Part shown: one piece after another, positions 22,720 through 35,091 of the stretch
Layout of the letters: each line of letters begins with the position of its first letter
How positions within the stretch are numbered: the stretch's first letter is position 1
Assembly (NCBI GenBank): GCA_014155875.1
Contig: JACEFZ010027058.1
Coordinates: forward strand, 143,501-207,500
Source: Cepaea nemoralis
Lineage: Eukaryota; Mollusca; Gastropoda; Stylommatophora; Helicidae
Length of the DNA: 64,000 nt
Direction: 5' to 3'
Translations under genes and position numbers: made by a program
The notes under the pieces: generated by a model
Database searches by the model: none
What the model was told of the DNA's origin: nothing
Seen by the model: only the letters and a program-made list of their open reading frames with translations

Positions 22720-25700
22720 ATGGCCACCCCTAAACTAACCACGTTAGAATTAAAGGCAAAGGGGGAAGAAATGGGATTGGCGGATTCTGCTCTAACGGAT
22801 TACATACAGGAAGTGGAGAGAGAGTATCGTCAAGCAGAACGGGAAGATCGAAAGGCCGAGTTGGAATTGAGAAGGATGGAGCTGGAACAAGCAGCTAAGA
22901 AATTGGAAGCTGAGCAAGCAGCTAAGAAATTGGAAGCTGAGTAAGCAGCTAAGAAATTTGAAGCTGAGCAAGCAGCTAGGAAACTGGAAGCGGAGCAAGA
23001 AGCACAGAAAAGGGAGCACGAGTACCGGATGAGGGAACTCGAGTTGAAGAGTCAATCTAATGGAGAAACTGAGGGAGCAGTTGGAGGTTCCTCCATCCCA
23101 GGCTCAACACCAGTAGGTGGACATGGGTACCATGCTATGAAGTTTCCTTTAGCGGTCTACGAGGAGGACAAAGAGAAGATTGACCAGTACCTTCAACGCT
23201 TCGAGGCAATGTCTGTTGCTATGGGTCTGGAGCGTAACAAATGGAATCTCAAGCTATCCCAGGGTTTACGCGGGACCGGCTACGAGGTTTATTCTCGCCT
23301 GCCACCAGGACATGAGAACAATTATGACGAGTTAAAGACGGCTCTGCTGAAACGATTCGAGGTTACGTCACATACCTACCGGAAAAAATTTCGAGCAGCG
23401 AAACGAGAACCGGGGGAGTTGTTTGCCGCCTACAGTTTGCGTCTAAAATCTTATCTCCATAAGTGGATGGATTTGGCTGGGTTCGCACATGACTATGAGA
23501 GTCTGGAAGAGCTCATGGTGGTCGACCAGCTGAAGAAGCAAATGTCTAAACCTCTCAGGACGTTCCTGGGAGAACAAGGAGCGGAACGTATTGACCTCGT
23601 GACTAAATTAGCAGAACGGTTCGTCGAGGTACATGGGGAGGCAGGAGAAAACCTTTCCACCAACACCAAAAGTCAAGAGAAACATGTACAGAAGAAAGCC
23701 AAAAACTCAGGAACCAAAAAGTGGGAACCTTATGTGCAAAAATCAGAGGATAGTTCAGAGAAGAAGAAGGAGGGAAGCAAGAGCACTTCAAGCTCTACAC
23801 CAAAACGACCGTGGTCGGAGAAGTGGTGTTCAATTTGTAAGTCACCCTCTCACAATACGAGGGACTGCAAATCGAAGGCTAAGAACCCTCACTTCGCAGC
23901 ATGTCAAGTGACTTCCAAGGAGGTTGTCACAGAAAATGCCAAGGTCAACAAGGAAGCTCGCCACCAGGAGAGCTCACTCAAGTCCGGCACTAGAAAATCT
24001 AGGACAGGGAAATGGTGCAACCAATGCAAGTCGAATACGCACAATGCTATTGACTGCAGGGGAAAGTCAGGAGACACTCAATTCGTCGTGTGCCCCGGGA
24101 AACCTAAGGTGGAGCCCACCGAACAGGTCGAGGCCGAGGAAGAGACTCCAGACCAGGAAAAACCACCTGTAGTGGAATTGGTAGAGGTTAACGGTCGTCA
24201 AGTGGAGTGTTTATACGACACAGGACTGGACGGGGAGGCCGTGATTTCTGCGGATCTGGTACATCCAGAACAATTCACAGGTGAAACCATGGAGATACAG
24301 CCTGCACAGAAGAGTGCTGTAGTCATGAAGTTGCCCATTGCTAATGTGGAGATTAGGTCAAGGTACGTCACCGGCACCATCAAGGCCGCTGTATTGACCG
24401 ATCGCATTTTCCCAGTAATCCTAGGTTTCCGGTATGTCTTTCTGGGAATGCGCAGGGAGCCAATCCATATGGGAGCAATGCAGACTCGCTCTCAGACGAA
24501 AACGGAAGAGGCAGACGCAATTGTGACTAACCCAATGCCGGGGGAGCTACGAACTGCCCAGAGTGAGGATGATACTTTACGTCCTTGCTACAGAAAGCTG
24601 CAGAAAAGTGCTGATCCACCAGGACGGGGGCAGTACAACATGAAGAATAGGATACTCTACAGGAGAGCAGGAAGGGGAGACAACCTATACGGTCAGTTGG
24701 TCGTCCCGAAAGCTCACCGGTCCCAGATTCTTCATATGGGGCATACCATCTCCTTTAGTGGACACATGGGTATTGCCGCCACCATGCAGCGGATTTCCTG
24801 CCATTACTATTGGCCGGGAATGACAGATGATGTGCGTCGGTATGTGAAGTCATGCCCTGAGTGCCAGAGGGTGGCACCGAAACACTGGACAGCACCGGTG
24901 GTGTTGGGTGAGATGCCCATCATGAACTCTCCTTTCGAGAGGGTAGCCATCGATATCGTGGGTCCACTTCCCAGGACTAGGAAGAGGAACATGTATATAC
25001 TCACAATGGTGGATTGCTGTACAATGTGGGGTGAAGCCATACCGTTGACCACGATTGACTCGAAACGAGTGGCGGACGCACTGATGGAGGCCTTTACCAG
25101 ATTAGGCTTTCCGGATCAAATTCTGACGGACAATGGATCTCAGTTTTGTGGAAAACTCATGGAGGAGGTATTTAGGGTGTTTCACTCTAACCACATACAT
25201 ACCAGCCCTTACCACCCTCAAGCCAATGGACAAGTAGAGCGTTTCAACGGCACGTTGATGACAATGCTCAGGAAACTAGCGCAGGAAAAACCTGATAGGT
25301 GGGATGAATATATCCCAGCAGCACTCTTTGCCTATCGGGAAGTTCCTCATGGCTCAACAGGACTACCACCCGCTACGTTGCTGTTTGGTCGTCCAATCAA
25401 AGGACCGTTGGAAGCCATGTTGAGGAGTTGGACTGAAGAGGGGACGTCAGAAGAAGTGATCTCATCCTATAAATACGTGGAGGAACTGAAAGAAAAACTC
25501 CACAAGGGATGGACTCTGGCAAATCAAAACTTGAAAAAGGCCAGGAAAAGACATGCGGCTTACTACAACCGTAGGTCTAAAGAAAGATCTCTAGAGGTGG
25601 GAGATAAAGTCTTGTTGCTACTCCCAACGGGAAACAACAAACTGGAGATAGGTTGGCAAGGACCATTTCCCGTGGAAAGGGTGATATCCAGAACCAACTA

Positions 25701-27303
25701 TCAGATCCGGATCCGGGGAAAGTCGAAGATTTTCCATATCAATCTCTTGCGGAAATACGAAGAGAGACCCGGAGACAAGGCAGCTCACCCCATGGCAATG
25801 GCAGTTGCAGTGGAGACTGAAGTGGGAACCAGCGAGGGCAGGGAATATCCCTTGGTACACCAGGAAACCTATAGGGATGTGCAAGTGAACCCTGATCTGA
25901 CCTCCCAGGAGAGGGAAAGGATAACCCAGGTTCTCAAGTCTCATAAGGAGATACTGACTGATAAACCAGGACGAACGAGGTTGGTGGAGTTCGAGATGAC
26001 TTTGACCACACAGGAGCCTGTTCGTCAAAAGGTTTACCCAGTGCCATTCTCTAAAGAAAAGGCCCTGGAGGAGGAAATACAAAAACTGCTGGAGGATGAC
26101 GTGATTGCACCATCCACATACCCATACAATGCAGGGGTAGTTTTGTTACGGAAACCAAGTGGAGAACACCGGTTGTGTATAGACTACCGACTTCTGAACA
26201 GTCACACACAATTTCAGGTGGAACCTTTGCCGAATCCAACTCAGTTATTCGCTAGGCTCCATAAGGCTCGGTACTTTTCAAAGGTGGATCTGAGTCGGGG
26301 GTACTATCAGATACCAGTCAAACCGGAGATTCGACCACTGTTGGCTTTCAGTACACCCAGTGGACACTACGAATTCAAGGTCATGCCCTTTGGACTCAGC
26401 AATGCACCTAGTGTGTTTACACGCATGATGAGGACTTTACTAGATCCGTTACAGGATCCATCCATCATCTCATTCATGGATGATATTCTGATTTCCAGTG
26501 ACAGCTTGGATGACCACTTACAATCCTTGGAGAGAGTGTTTAATAGGCTCAAGGAAGCAGGGCTTACCGCTCGTCCAACCAAGTGCATGATTGGTTACCA
26601 GACTCTGGAATTTCTAGGTCACACCATCACTCCAGGACACATTGTCCAAGAAGAGAAGAACCTGGAGAAAATCAGAAATGCACCAAGGCAAAAAACGAAG
26701 AAGAATGTGCGATCTTTTCTCTCGTTGTGTGGGTTCTACCACAAATTTATCCCACATTTCACTGAACTGGGAGCTCCGTTGACGGAAACCTTGAAAAAGG
26801 GATTCCCGGACCAAATCATTTGGACACCAGAATGTGAGAATGCCTATAGTCAGTTAAAGGAGGCCTTGGTCAGCAAACCTGTATTACAGCTCCCTGACCT
26901 TTCCAAACCATTTGTGTTGAGAACGGATGCGAGTGCGATTGGAATTGGGGCAGCCTTGTTACAGGAAGGAAAAGACGATGCTTCGGTTTTGAAACCTGTA
27001 GCATACGCAAGTAAGAAACTTCTACAGGCGGAGAGGAATTATTCAACCGTCGAGAGAGAGTGCTTGTCCCTCGTATGGGCAGTGCAAAAATTCCAGCCAT
27101 ATTTGTATGGAGTTAAGTTTCGAGTCCAGTCGGATCATCAGCCCCTGATGTTCCTGGCTACTTCTCAGAAGCTCAACGCCCGTTTGATGCGGTGGTCGTT
27201 GTTACTTCAACCTTATAACTTCACAGTGGAGTACATTCCTGGGAAGGAAAATGTTGGAGCGGATTTCTTGTCAAGACACCCAGCTCCTGAAGAAGAAGAA
27301 TGA
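22720..27303 (+). pseudogene. Element C gag-pol polyprotein (Gag-PR-IN-RT-RH), one premature stop
   Basis: The frame is 1527 codons, and I chose ATG 22720 because the leader precedes it. Gag: coiled coil with four 9-residue EQAAKKLEA-type repeats, capsid, and two CCHC knuckles at about residues 370 and 433. Protease: YDTG, Asp500. Integrase: H675/H682/C712/C715, then D745, D804 and E840 (35 apart), then GWQGPFPV near 978. RT: FMDD, D1254-D1255. RNase H: D1403, E1447, D1472. The only break is TAA at 22942-22944, in the third 9-residue repeat, where the other repeats have CAA, so a single C-to-T change explains it. One continuous frame for gag and pol means no frameshift signal is needed. IN precedes RT as in Gmr1-like elements. 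Confidence 0.94.
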
Positions 27304-27351
27304 ATCATCTGAATTAAACTCACGGTGGAGAAGAGTGAGATGGACTACTCT

Positions 27352-27367
27352 CTTAAGAGGGGGCCTA
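27352..27367 (+). promoter_or_regulatory. Element C polypurine tract
   Basis: TTAAGAGGGGGCCTA directly precedes the 3' LTR start at 27368. Confidence 0.75.
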
Positions 27368-29398
27368 TGTCACAAAATAAAACCTTGCGTTTAACCAGTT
27401 GATTACTATAGAGGCTTTCTGATTAAACGGACTATCTGCAAGCGACAATTGTTTCAACTAATACAGAGAAAACATTCATATTAGTAGCGGCACGTGTTTA
27501 CATCTGGTCAGCAATAATAGAACATTCGGAAGTGAGATGAATGCATACATCGCTTTGACAGTTTATCAACAGTCAGAGACAACCGGAATTGCCAGCTAAG
27601 GACAGGAAACAGTCCGTCTGTCAATAGAGTTTCCCGACATCAAACAGAAATGGTAGCGGTGATTGTCACCAGTCGACAGAAGATTGACGGCTTGTTATTG
27701 GCAACTGTTGTTGGGAGTATACAGGAACTCGCTGGCTTGTTTTGGGAATCTAAACAACTGATGACAACTTTGACAGTGACTAGAGCCAGGGAAAATCGAT
27801 TCTTGACAATGGATGATATGCCCAAATAACACCTGCAGGACATCAACCATGTCACGTGACCAATTTTAGGGTTTGCCAGAAAACCATGATTGGAGAGGAC
27901 AGTTGAACGAAAACCTTGGATTTTAGCAGACGTGCTTCGGCACTGTGGTTCTGATGGGAAAATGTCTACCGTGTGCGAATTGAGTTAATTTAATTTTACA
28001 CGTGCCTGTCATGGCAAGAGTGGATGTAATTGATCTAACTGCAGTGTTGCCTAAGGTAGAACCTATTATAATTAGTTCTAATTAATATAGGCTGTTGCCT
28101 TGTTAAAACTAATGTGTGATGATTAGCACTGTTAGTGGAAAACTAGCTAGAGTAGGGAAGTGATACTTGGCTCTGTTAGTTGAAAATAGATTAGTGAAGT
28201 GTTGATAAGCTTTACTAGTTGAGAATTGAGTAATGAGGGATAATTGGGATATTCCAGTGGGTGCTCCCTGGTGGGGGGGGGGGGGGGGGGGGTTCCGCAC
28301 GCTGGTGGTTGTTTTTTTCTTCTTCTTGTCTTGGCCTGATGTAAACCTCTGTGTTCAGCTCATTTGTCCCTGACAGTTAGGTTCACTGTATTTTCTGAGC
28401 GAGGCCGATGGCCACGATCATCTAATAGAGATCAGTGACGGGGAGGCTATCACCGGTTATATGATTTATGTTACAGGTTTCCTCTGGTTGGAATGAAGAA
28501 CACGGACCCAAGGAAAAATCCGATCCCGGATAAAGTTTGGCGCAGGAAGATTGGCCAGCAACTTTACAACAGAGCTTATGCTAGAGGAAGATGATCAACA
28601 TTGCTCAGTGGAGCTGAATGGTATATGTATCCTACAGGATAAATACCGAATGAGTTTAGGTCATACCAGTTTTAACACACCAGTAGTGATGGATATTCAG
28701 TTCACTTATGACTAGAACAAAAATAAAGGACTCTATTGGAGTATAGACAATAACTGTTTAATAGTGAGAACTAGAGAACATTTAGCAAGAGACAAAAAGT
28801 CCTGTTCATAAGACAGTGTTCCATGTTTGTTTCACTGCGCCGGAATTATGAAGCCGGAGTTTATATAAACTATTAGGAACAGTTGCGTTAGGAACAATAA
28901 TAGTTTTTTCCACGGATTATATATTTACATGGGATTCAGATCTCATGGTCATCAGAGTTCCTGGAGGAGGACATGTCTGGAGAGAAGGATACGACTTCGG
29001 TGAGGTCTAGTGTACTGACTCGTGTGATGTCGTGTAATCCTTGCCATGATGTGTACACTATGATCCTGAACTTTGAGGGCTGACACATACATTTATGTTA
29101 TAATACACGACACACATTTTCTTCGCACACACGTCTCATATACGTCACACTTTTCTTTTAATAAATTAATCTTTATTAATTTTTAGAAGCAAGAGTTGTT
29201 GAGTATGTTGCGTTGGGGAAGTATGAGAGGGGGCATAGTACGACAGTGAGAGAGTGATAGGAAGGTGTCCACGGGCTGATGGAGTGTGTTGGACGGAAGC
29301 TGGTGGATTCTCCAGGATATTGATAAGGGAAAAAATATTATAATGTGGGTGTTGACTCTCTTCACTCCAGGGACGACACTTTAAAGGAGGACACGACA
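27368..29398 (+). repeat. Element C 3' LTR
   Basis: Uninterrupted LTR of 2031 bp, TGTCACAAAA to GACACGACA, followed by TSD CTGGC (29399-29403). It shows the empty target site of element B (TCTACC once, near 27967-27972). Confidence 0.93.
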
Positions 29399-29403
29399 CT
29401 GGC

Positions 29404-30474
29404 CTCCTAGTATCAGAATGTGACCAACACTGACCACTGTTCTCGTCCTAATAAGGGTAAACAAAGGTCTTTGTGAAACGGACAATTGCCGTTCTTGGAT
29501 ATTGGTCTTCTTAACCGTTCATGGGATTCATAGCATTCTACGGAGAGTCCACATTTCCGTGGCCTCCAGTTTCTTTCCACACTCTTTATTCGGTATCTAT
29601 GATTTACGGGTAAATAGTAGTACGGGCAGTATATAGTATCTCAACACTAGTTGTCTGACTGAACAGGCATACGTTAGGCAGAATGTTCTTCATCTGAGGG
29701 AGAGCTGCCTTTGCTTGGGTTATCTCTGTGTCATTTGGTCTATCTGTTGAATGATAATTAGTATCGCTGTTTGTTTCAGCTTTATCTGGTTTGTTATCAC
29801 TGTACATCCTGGCTGCTTTTTTGTTCTTGGTCGTCACTATAACTTTGGTTGCTGTGTTTAGTTGTAGGCCTTCCCTTTTTTTATTTGGTTATAATGTGTA
29901 TCAATACTTCCAACACATCTTTATTTGTTGCTAATAGCACAGTTTATTTATAGATAATCATCCAACAAGAAGTCTCTGGTGCTATCAAACAAATGAAGAA
30001 ATGAAAACCACGAGATGGAATCTTTGTAGTGTAATTAGAAGTATTGGCTAACTTGGAATAGAAATATGAACTAAATGCTTGAATAAGTACTTAACAACAG
30101 ATGATACATATTGGCTTAGACTTTGTGGTATGTTGCAATCTTTATGTTAAGCGTTAACCAAGAGACACGGGGCAACTGAATGCGAACATTTTCGTAAAGA
30201 CAACCTCATAAACCATGTTAACATGTCCTATTCATAATTATAATAAGAAGAACAAGACGGAAAATAAAAATAGAAATTAGTGAAGAACAGTAAAGGTTTA
30301 TGAAAGAGAAAACAACAAATAATAAAATATACACATTCTCAACATTGAGACACTGAGTCTACATTCCCAAAGAGCAAAATTCAACCAGCATTGCCCAATT
30401 CAGGCCGATCTCTCTCCTGAACGTCGAAGGGACAATGTTTTTCTCAATCATGGCCAGTTGAATCACGACATAAC
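29404..30474. other. Mostly unassigned, with a LINE Y fragment at about 29560-29870 (minus)
   Basis: The minus strand at 29604-29837 includes TEITQAKAALPQMKNILPN, which matches the RT C-terminal segment seen in LINE Y (TEINSRIGQAKTAFNQMKN at 51781). The rest is AT-rich with no recognisable content. Confidence 0.6.
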
Positions 30475-32051
30475 TTGATGAGGAACAAATATGTTGACCC
30501 AGGGGTACAAAAGAGATATCCATGGGGTTCTCGGATGTTTAGAACAAGGCACCGTAGTCTGGCGAGCCATCCAGAGAGCGAAGACGATGAAGGAAGACCT
30601 CCACGTGATATGGCTGGACCTGGCCAACGCGTACGGGCCAGTGCCCTACCAAATGTTGTGGCATGTCCCTCAAAACGTATCACGTGCCCGAGGAAATAAG
30701 AACAACGCTCATGCACTCGGGCTTTTCTCTCCGCGTCTCTGCCACGACGTTCACGACCAGATGGATGGACCTGCAGGTGGGTATTGCTATCTGTCATTTA
30801 AAAACTGTCATTTACTGCCAATATAGTACCTTGTGGTGTATTGCAGAGGGGTCTTTGAGCCTGAGGAATAAAGGCCGCCTGGCTAGTGCAGTCGCCGCGA
30901 ACTGTGCAGGTTAGGATTTTCTTTTTGCCCCCGACAGAAAAAAATCCGACACCTTACCGAGGGATCGAACCCGGGCCTCCCGAATGAGAGTCCGGCGTTC
31001 TAGCCTCTCGGCCAGCCGCTCCTCAAATTGCTATCGGTTGTAGGATTTCGCCGATATTATTCGTCATGGCTATTCAGGTGGTTCTGGATGCGGCGTCCGA
31101 CTACGCACACAGTCCGAGAATCAGCGAGGCACGGAACATGCCGCCACTGAAGGTCTTTATGGACGACACGACGATCCTGACACCGAAGGAGGGCGATGCC
31201 CGCAGCATCCTCCTTAGACTAAATGAACTGATTCGCTGGTGCAGGATGAGCTTCAAGCCGAGGAAATCAAGAAGCATTTCGATCGTGAAAGGCAGAGTGG
31301 CGGCAAGGTTGTTCAGGTTTGCCAGTCAGACAATTCCCACTGTGACGAACATCAGCGCGGTACTACAAATATACGAAACAACAGTGAGCCGTTTGCGTGC
31401 CATCGAGGAAAGCAGACTGATAACAAATTCAAAATCTGATGTCCCCAGTCCATGCTGATTCCAAAACTCTTATTGCCTCTACTGGTGTACGATGTAGCCA
31501 TGAGCGCGGTGGATGCCATTGAGATGAAAATAAGCAAATCGATAAGGAAATAAATAGGAGCACCACCAGGTCTCGCGAAGCTTGCGTTATACTGTTTGTT
31601 TTAAAAATGCAAAGCTCGTCTTTCCGTTCAAGTCCGACATGCAGGAATCAAAAGTTGGAAAAGTCAGACTCGCGATGATGCTACGCGAGTCTCCAGATGA
31701 TACAGTCAGCACCTCACAACCTGCGCTCTAAACGGGAAGGAAGTGGAAGGTTGACAGCACAGTCGAAGCTGTCCAAGAACCATCTAAACTGAAGGAAGTC
31801 ATGGGACACACACAGTCGGATAAAAGGGGGTTCGGGCACCGTGACAGAGCTCAGGTGGGGTTAAAGGCGACGACCACGGAACGCCGAGACAAGGTGGTTC
31901 AGGAGATCCTTGAGGGAGAGGACAAAAAGAAAGCGCAGATGGCTGCCCAGAACGCGCAGCATTACCCATATCAATCAATCAATCAATCATGGGAGTGGAT
32001 ACTACATAAGTCCCTAACATGGAATGAGATCTGGCGTATCCGATCAATCTA
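30475..32051 (+). pseudogene. LINE family W, reverse transcriptase part (first of three pieces)
   Basis: RT motifs appear in order: LEQGTVVWRAIQRAK, HVIWLDLANAYGPVPYQ, EEIRTTLMHSG, VFMDDTTILTP (Asp codons at 31161 and 31164), and MSFKPRKSRS. A segment rich in Arg and Lys (ERRDKVVQEIL) follows. A frameshift lies near 30665-30690. A SINE sits at 30792-31026, and removing it with one TSD copy (244 bp) restores the frame. The coding sequence continues at 35660 after a 3.6 kb insertion and at 44933 after element D. The motif style and the endonuclease at the far end place it with R2/NeSL-like LINEs. Confidence 0.85.
30792..31026 (-). mobile_element. tRNA-like SINE, copy 2, full length
   Basis: This 235-bp insert is flanked by ATTGCTATC at 30783-30791 and 31027-31035. 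On the minus strand it opens with a Leu/Ser-type tRNA-like head: A-box-like TGGCCGAGAGG and B-box GGTTCGATCC. A body with CTGTCGGGGGCAAAAAG follows, ending in GGCAGTAAATGACAGTTTTT. It lies inside the LINE W RT frame. Two relatives are at 1495-1611 and 55139-55360. Confidence 0.92.
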
Positions 32052-32100
32052 AAGGCAGCAAAAGAGACTGCACACAATACAGAGGCATTTCCCTTTTGAG

Positions 32101-32990
32101 TCATCATCATCATCATGTGCCATGCCGGTAAGCGTGGGCGGTCATGTTTTGCCATCTCACTCGATCACCAGAGTCGTGGATCAACTCAATGTTTCTGTCT
32201 CGACCATGCACGAGGCCAAGCCATCCAGGTATTTGCTTCTAGGTCTTCCTCTTGGTCTGTTCCCTTTGATCTTACCAGTTGTCACCAAGTTCTCCAATTC
32301 ATTTCTTCTCATAACATACCCAAAAATTTTGACTGTCTGCGTCTAATATCTCTAATCAGTTTACGATCTTCATTTGTTTCTTGAAGGACTTGTTCATTGG
32401 TCTTTCTGGCTGTCCATGGTATTCTTTGCATTTTCCTCAGAAACCACATTTCTACAACAATCAGATGTTTTTCAGCTTGACTGCTCATTGTCCAAGCTTC
32501 ACATCCATATAAAAGTACATGTTCTATGTAGCACCTCAACACTCTTTTTACTCGTTTCAATTGACATCTTTTTATTGGTCAGCATGTTTTTCATCTTGCT
32601 AACGGCTACTTTTGCCATGGCGATTCTTGTTCTAATCTCTTCAAGGCATCTCCCATCAGATGTTATTACTGTTCCGAGATAATTGTACCTATTAACTTGT
32701 TGAAGAATATTCCCATTTACTTGTATATTACATTATGGTATTTCGTTCTTCCTAGTGACGACCATAATCTGTGTCTTTTTACAATTTAATTCTAACCCTC
32801 GTTGTTCACTGTGTGTAACAACCGCAACTACTAAATGTTGCAGATCCTGTTCATTGTCTGCAATCAAGACTGTATCATCTGCATATCTAATGTTATTGAT
32901 GCATCGTCCCCCAATGTTGATTCCTTCCATATCTTCAATATTTCTGAAAATACTTTCACTGTACAGGGAAAACAGATCTATTTGATCTAT
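32101..32990 (-). pseudogene. LINE family Y fragment, copy 2
   Basis: The minus strand carries the RT catalytic block NIRYADDTVLIADN, LELNCKKTQIMVV, and further on YIEHVLLYGCEAWTM and RDIRRRQSKFLGML. The frame is broken between these pieces. The 3' tail is a GAT repeat (CATCATCATCAT on the plus strand, about 32103-32116). The copy is colinear with 927-1815 and gives the uninterrupted target for the SINE there. Confidence 0.82.
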
Positions 32991-33593
32991 TTGAGTCATA
33001 CTGGGAAAATATTTTGCAAAAATTCTTGAGATAAGATTAAGAAACAACTCTGCGAAACAACTTGGATTTAGGAGAAATAAAGAATGCATAGATGCCATGT
33101 TTGCTCATAGACAACTTATAGAAAAATCAATCGAATTTAATGAAACACTCTACTTAGCCTTTGTCGACCAAGAAAAGGCACTTGATAGAGTAGATAGAAG
33201 CAAGCTGTGGGAAATCTTTAAACAATATGGAGTGAGTACACATCAACCAAACCTATGTAGAAGCTTATACAACAACAGTGAATGCATAATGGGAACAACT
33301 AGAGGACACGCAGAACCCTTCACCATAAGACCCGGAGTGCGACAAGGTTGTGTCCTGTCGCCTCCCTTGTTCATAACCTTTATAGACAACATATGTAAAG
33401 AAACCAGCCAAACAGAGATAGCAAAAACACCGCTTAACGAGAACACAGAAGAACCATCTGCAAATTACACCATTAGAGAACTCCTGTTTTGCGGACGACC
33501 AAGCACTATTGACAAAATCAGAAGCTGAATTACAAGACTACATGAATAGTGTAAACGAAATGTGTAGGGAACATAACATGAAAATTAGCACAA

Positions 33594-34126
33594 TTAGGCC
33601 AGAAAATTCAATCACAATGCCTGGGCAGAGCTTTAGAGAACATGTGGTGCCCAAACGACATGTTCCCTCTCTCGGCCTTGCCTTGTTTGATCCAGAGGAA
33701 TGGATAACCAGTGCGTCTGAAACAAGGTAGGCTGCAGACGCTGGCGGTTCAGCGTCAAACCTCCGAGACGTCGCCTCCACGAGCAGGAGACGAGCAATAG
33801 CCAGACCCTAAACCCTTGGGATTTGACTTAAAGGCGTTCAGTCAAATCCCGCAGGTAAGGGTCGCATACGCGCCCGGACCACTGGGCGCGTACATCTGTC
33901 AAACGCAAGTGTCTGGACCTTGTAAGCGTGTACTACCGTCAGACTCCCCGCCTGACTCTTGCGGCTCCCGCGACCAACGAGAGTAGGCCCGCCGGAGATA
34001 TTGCTCGTCTGTTGCAGACAAATCTCCACGACTTACTGAATAAGTAAAGAAACGATAAAAGTAGTGGTATTTCAATTGCTCTTGCTTTCCCACCTATGAT
34101 ACACCCTTAATGTGTCTTCACAAAGT

Positions 34127-34166
<40 letters not shown>

Positions 34167-34173
34167 GATTCTA

Positions 34174-34204
<31 letters not shown>

Positions 34205-34279
34205 GGATAGTAGATAGGGACAGTGGGAATCTCGTTAATCCATTTATGCGCGTCACTAATTAAATGACGAGGCATTTGA

Positions 34280-34325
<46 letters not shown>

Positions 34326-34400
34326 GTTGAATTTCTTCACTTTGACATTCAGAGCACTGGGCAGAAATCGCATTGCGTCAACACCGGGTGATGGCCGTCG

Positions 34401-34434
<34 letters not shown>

Positions 34435-34511
34435 CTGGTTCGTACCAGTTCTGAGTTGGCTGTTGAATGTTAGCCGACGCGGACGACGTCGGAGAGACGC
34501 CGCCGCATAGC
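33594..34511 (-). pseudogene. 28S rRNA fragment inserted in LINE Z, rearranged
   Basis: The minus strand at about 34505-34030 matches conserved metazoan 28S rRNA by eye, for example GTGCTCTGAATGTCAAAGTG, ATGACTCTCTTAAGGTAG (the R2 target region) and CAGCGGGGAAAGAAGACCC. Beyond about 34030 the similarity breaks up: a stretch near 33885-33960 matches the later GTACATCTGTCAAACG region in the opposite orientation, and CTGAACGCCTTTAAGTCA near 33820 resembles the 28S 3' end. The piece is flanked by TAGCACAA (33586-33593 and 34512-34519), so it was inserted as a unit. It is not a functional rRNA gene. Confidence 0.85.
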
Positions 34512-34620
34512 TAGCACAAGTAAAACAGAGGTAATGACTATAACTAAAGAAGAAAAAACAACAATTCACCTAAACGAACATCCCCTGAAACAAGAAAAGA
34601 ATTTCAAGCACCTAGGAAGT

Positions 34621-35091
34621 GTTGTGTTGTGTTGTGTTGTATTGTTTGTCCCTCAAGAATGATGATGACCATTCATTTCATCCAGTGGGGTTGAAAGTAT
34701 GGAGCCAAAGTTGGATGAAGAATGACTTGCACGATGAATTGGATTAAAGTAAGGAAGAGTTGCGCAATTCGTCGACCTCACTCTCTCGCGTGAGTCCCTC
34801 TGAGTCCAGTGGCAAGACAAGTCAAGACAACTGCAGAAGAATACATGTGCAGTGGATGACCAGGGAGCTCTGCGTGCCTTGCCGTGCTCATTACGTTCCA
34901 CGATGTTTTGTTCGTAAACGCCATCTTGCCCATTGAATCAACAATGATTTCTTCCGCGCAGTCTTCCGAATCCTGTCTTCACATGCTGGGTAGGCATACC
35001 CTAATTCACCGCTTGGTTTGACACCAAATCGGTTACCCACGCCTGGTTTAGCCAGTCTGTCACAGCTGATGACCGGGAAGTAGCCGCTGCA
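34621..35091 (-). mobile_element. Retroposon with GTGTT repeat tail, about 470 bp
   Basis: It is flanked by CTAGGAAGT (34612-34620 and 35092-35100), and the two TSD copies lie 480 bp apart, so the LINE Z frame is undisturbed on removal. The plus strand opens with GTTGTGTTGTGTTGTGTTG, read as the 3' tail of a minus-strand insert. No tRNA promoter or protein is recognised. It may be a SINE or a LINE 3' fragment. Confidence 0.75.

Larger units (their letters stand above)
15616..29398 (+). mobile_element. LTR retrotransposon C, Gmr1-type, full length, with element B nested in its 5' LTR
   Basis: The two LTRs of about 2.03 kb begin TGTCACAAAATAAAACC and end CACGACA. The element is flanked by CTGGC at 15611-15615 and 29399-29403. 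Removing the nested element B makes the 5' LTR about 2029 bp against 2031 bp for the 3' LTR. The single gag-pol frame is open except for one stop in gag, and encodes gag, protease, integrase, RT and RNase H in that order. The LTRs differ at roughly 2 percent of sites by eye, more than in A or D, so C is likely the oldest of the three. Confidence 0.94.

Noticed and set aside
30950..31022. tRNA gene on the minus strand
   Set aside because: It is the head of a SINE with TSDs and a body, and the cloverleaf is imperfect.
31966..31988. TCAA repeat as the 3' tail of a LINE
   Set aside because: The LINE W coding frame continues through it (SLTWNEIW follows), so it is an internal microsatellite or chance.
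32991..33528. 5' inversion (twin priming) of one LINE to explain LINE Y minus and LINE Z plus back to back
   Set aside because: The two parts belong to different families and both include the RT C-terminal half, so they are separate copies.
33594..34511. Functional 28S rRNA gene
   Set aside because: It is short, partly inverted, lacks long conserved parts of 28S and is bounded by a TSD inside a LINE.
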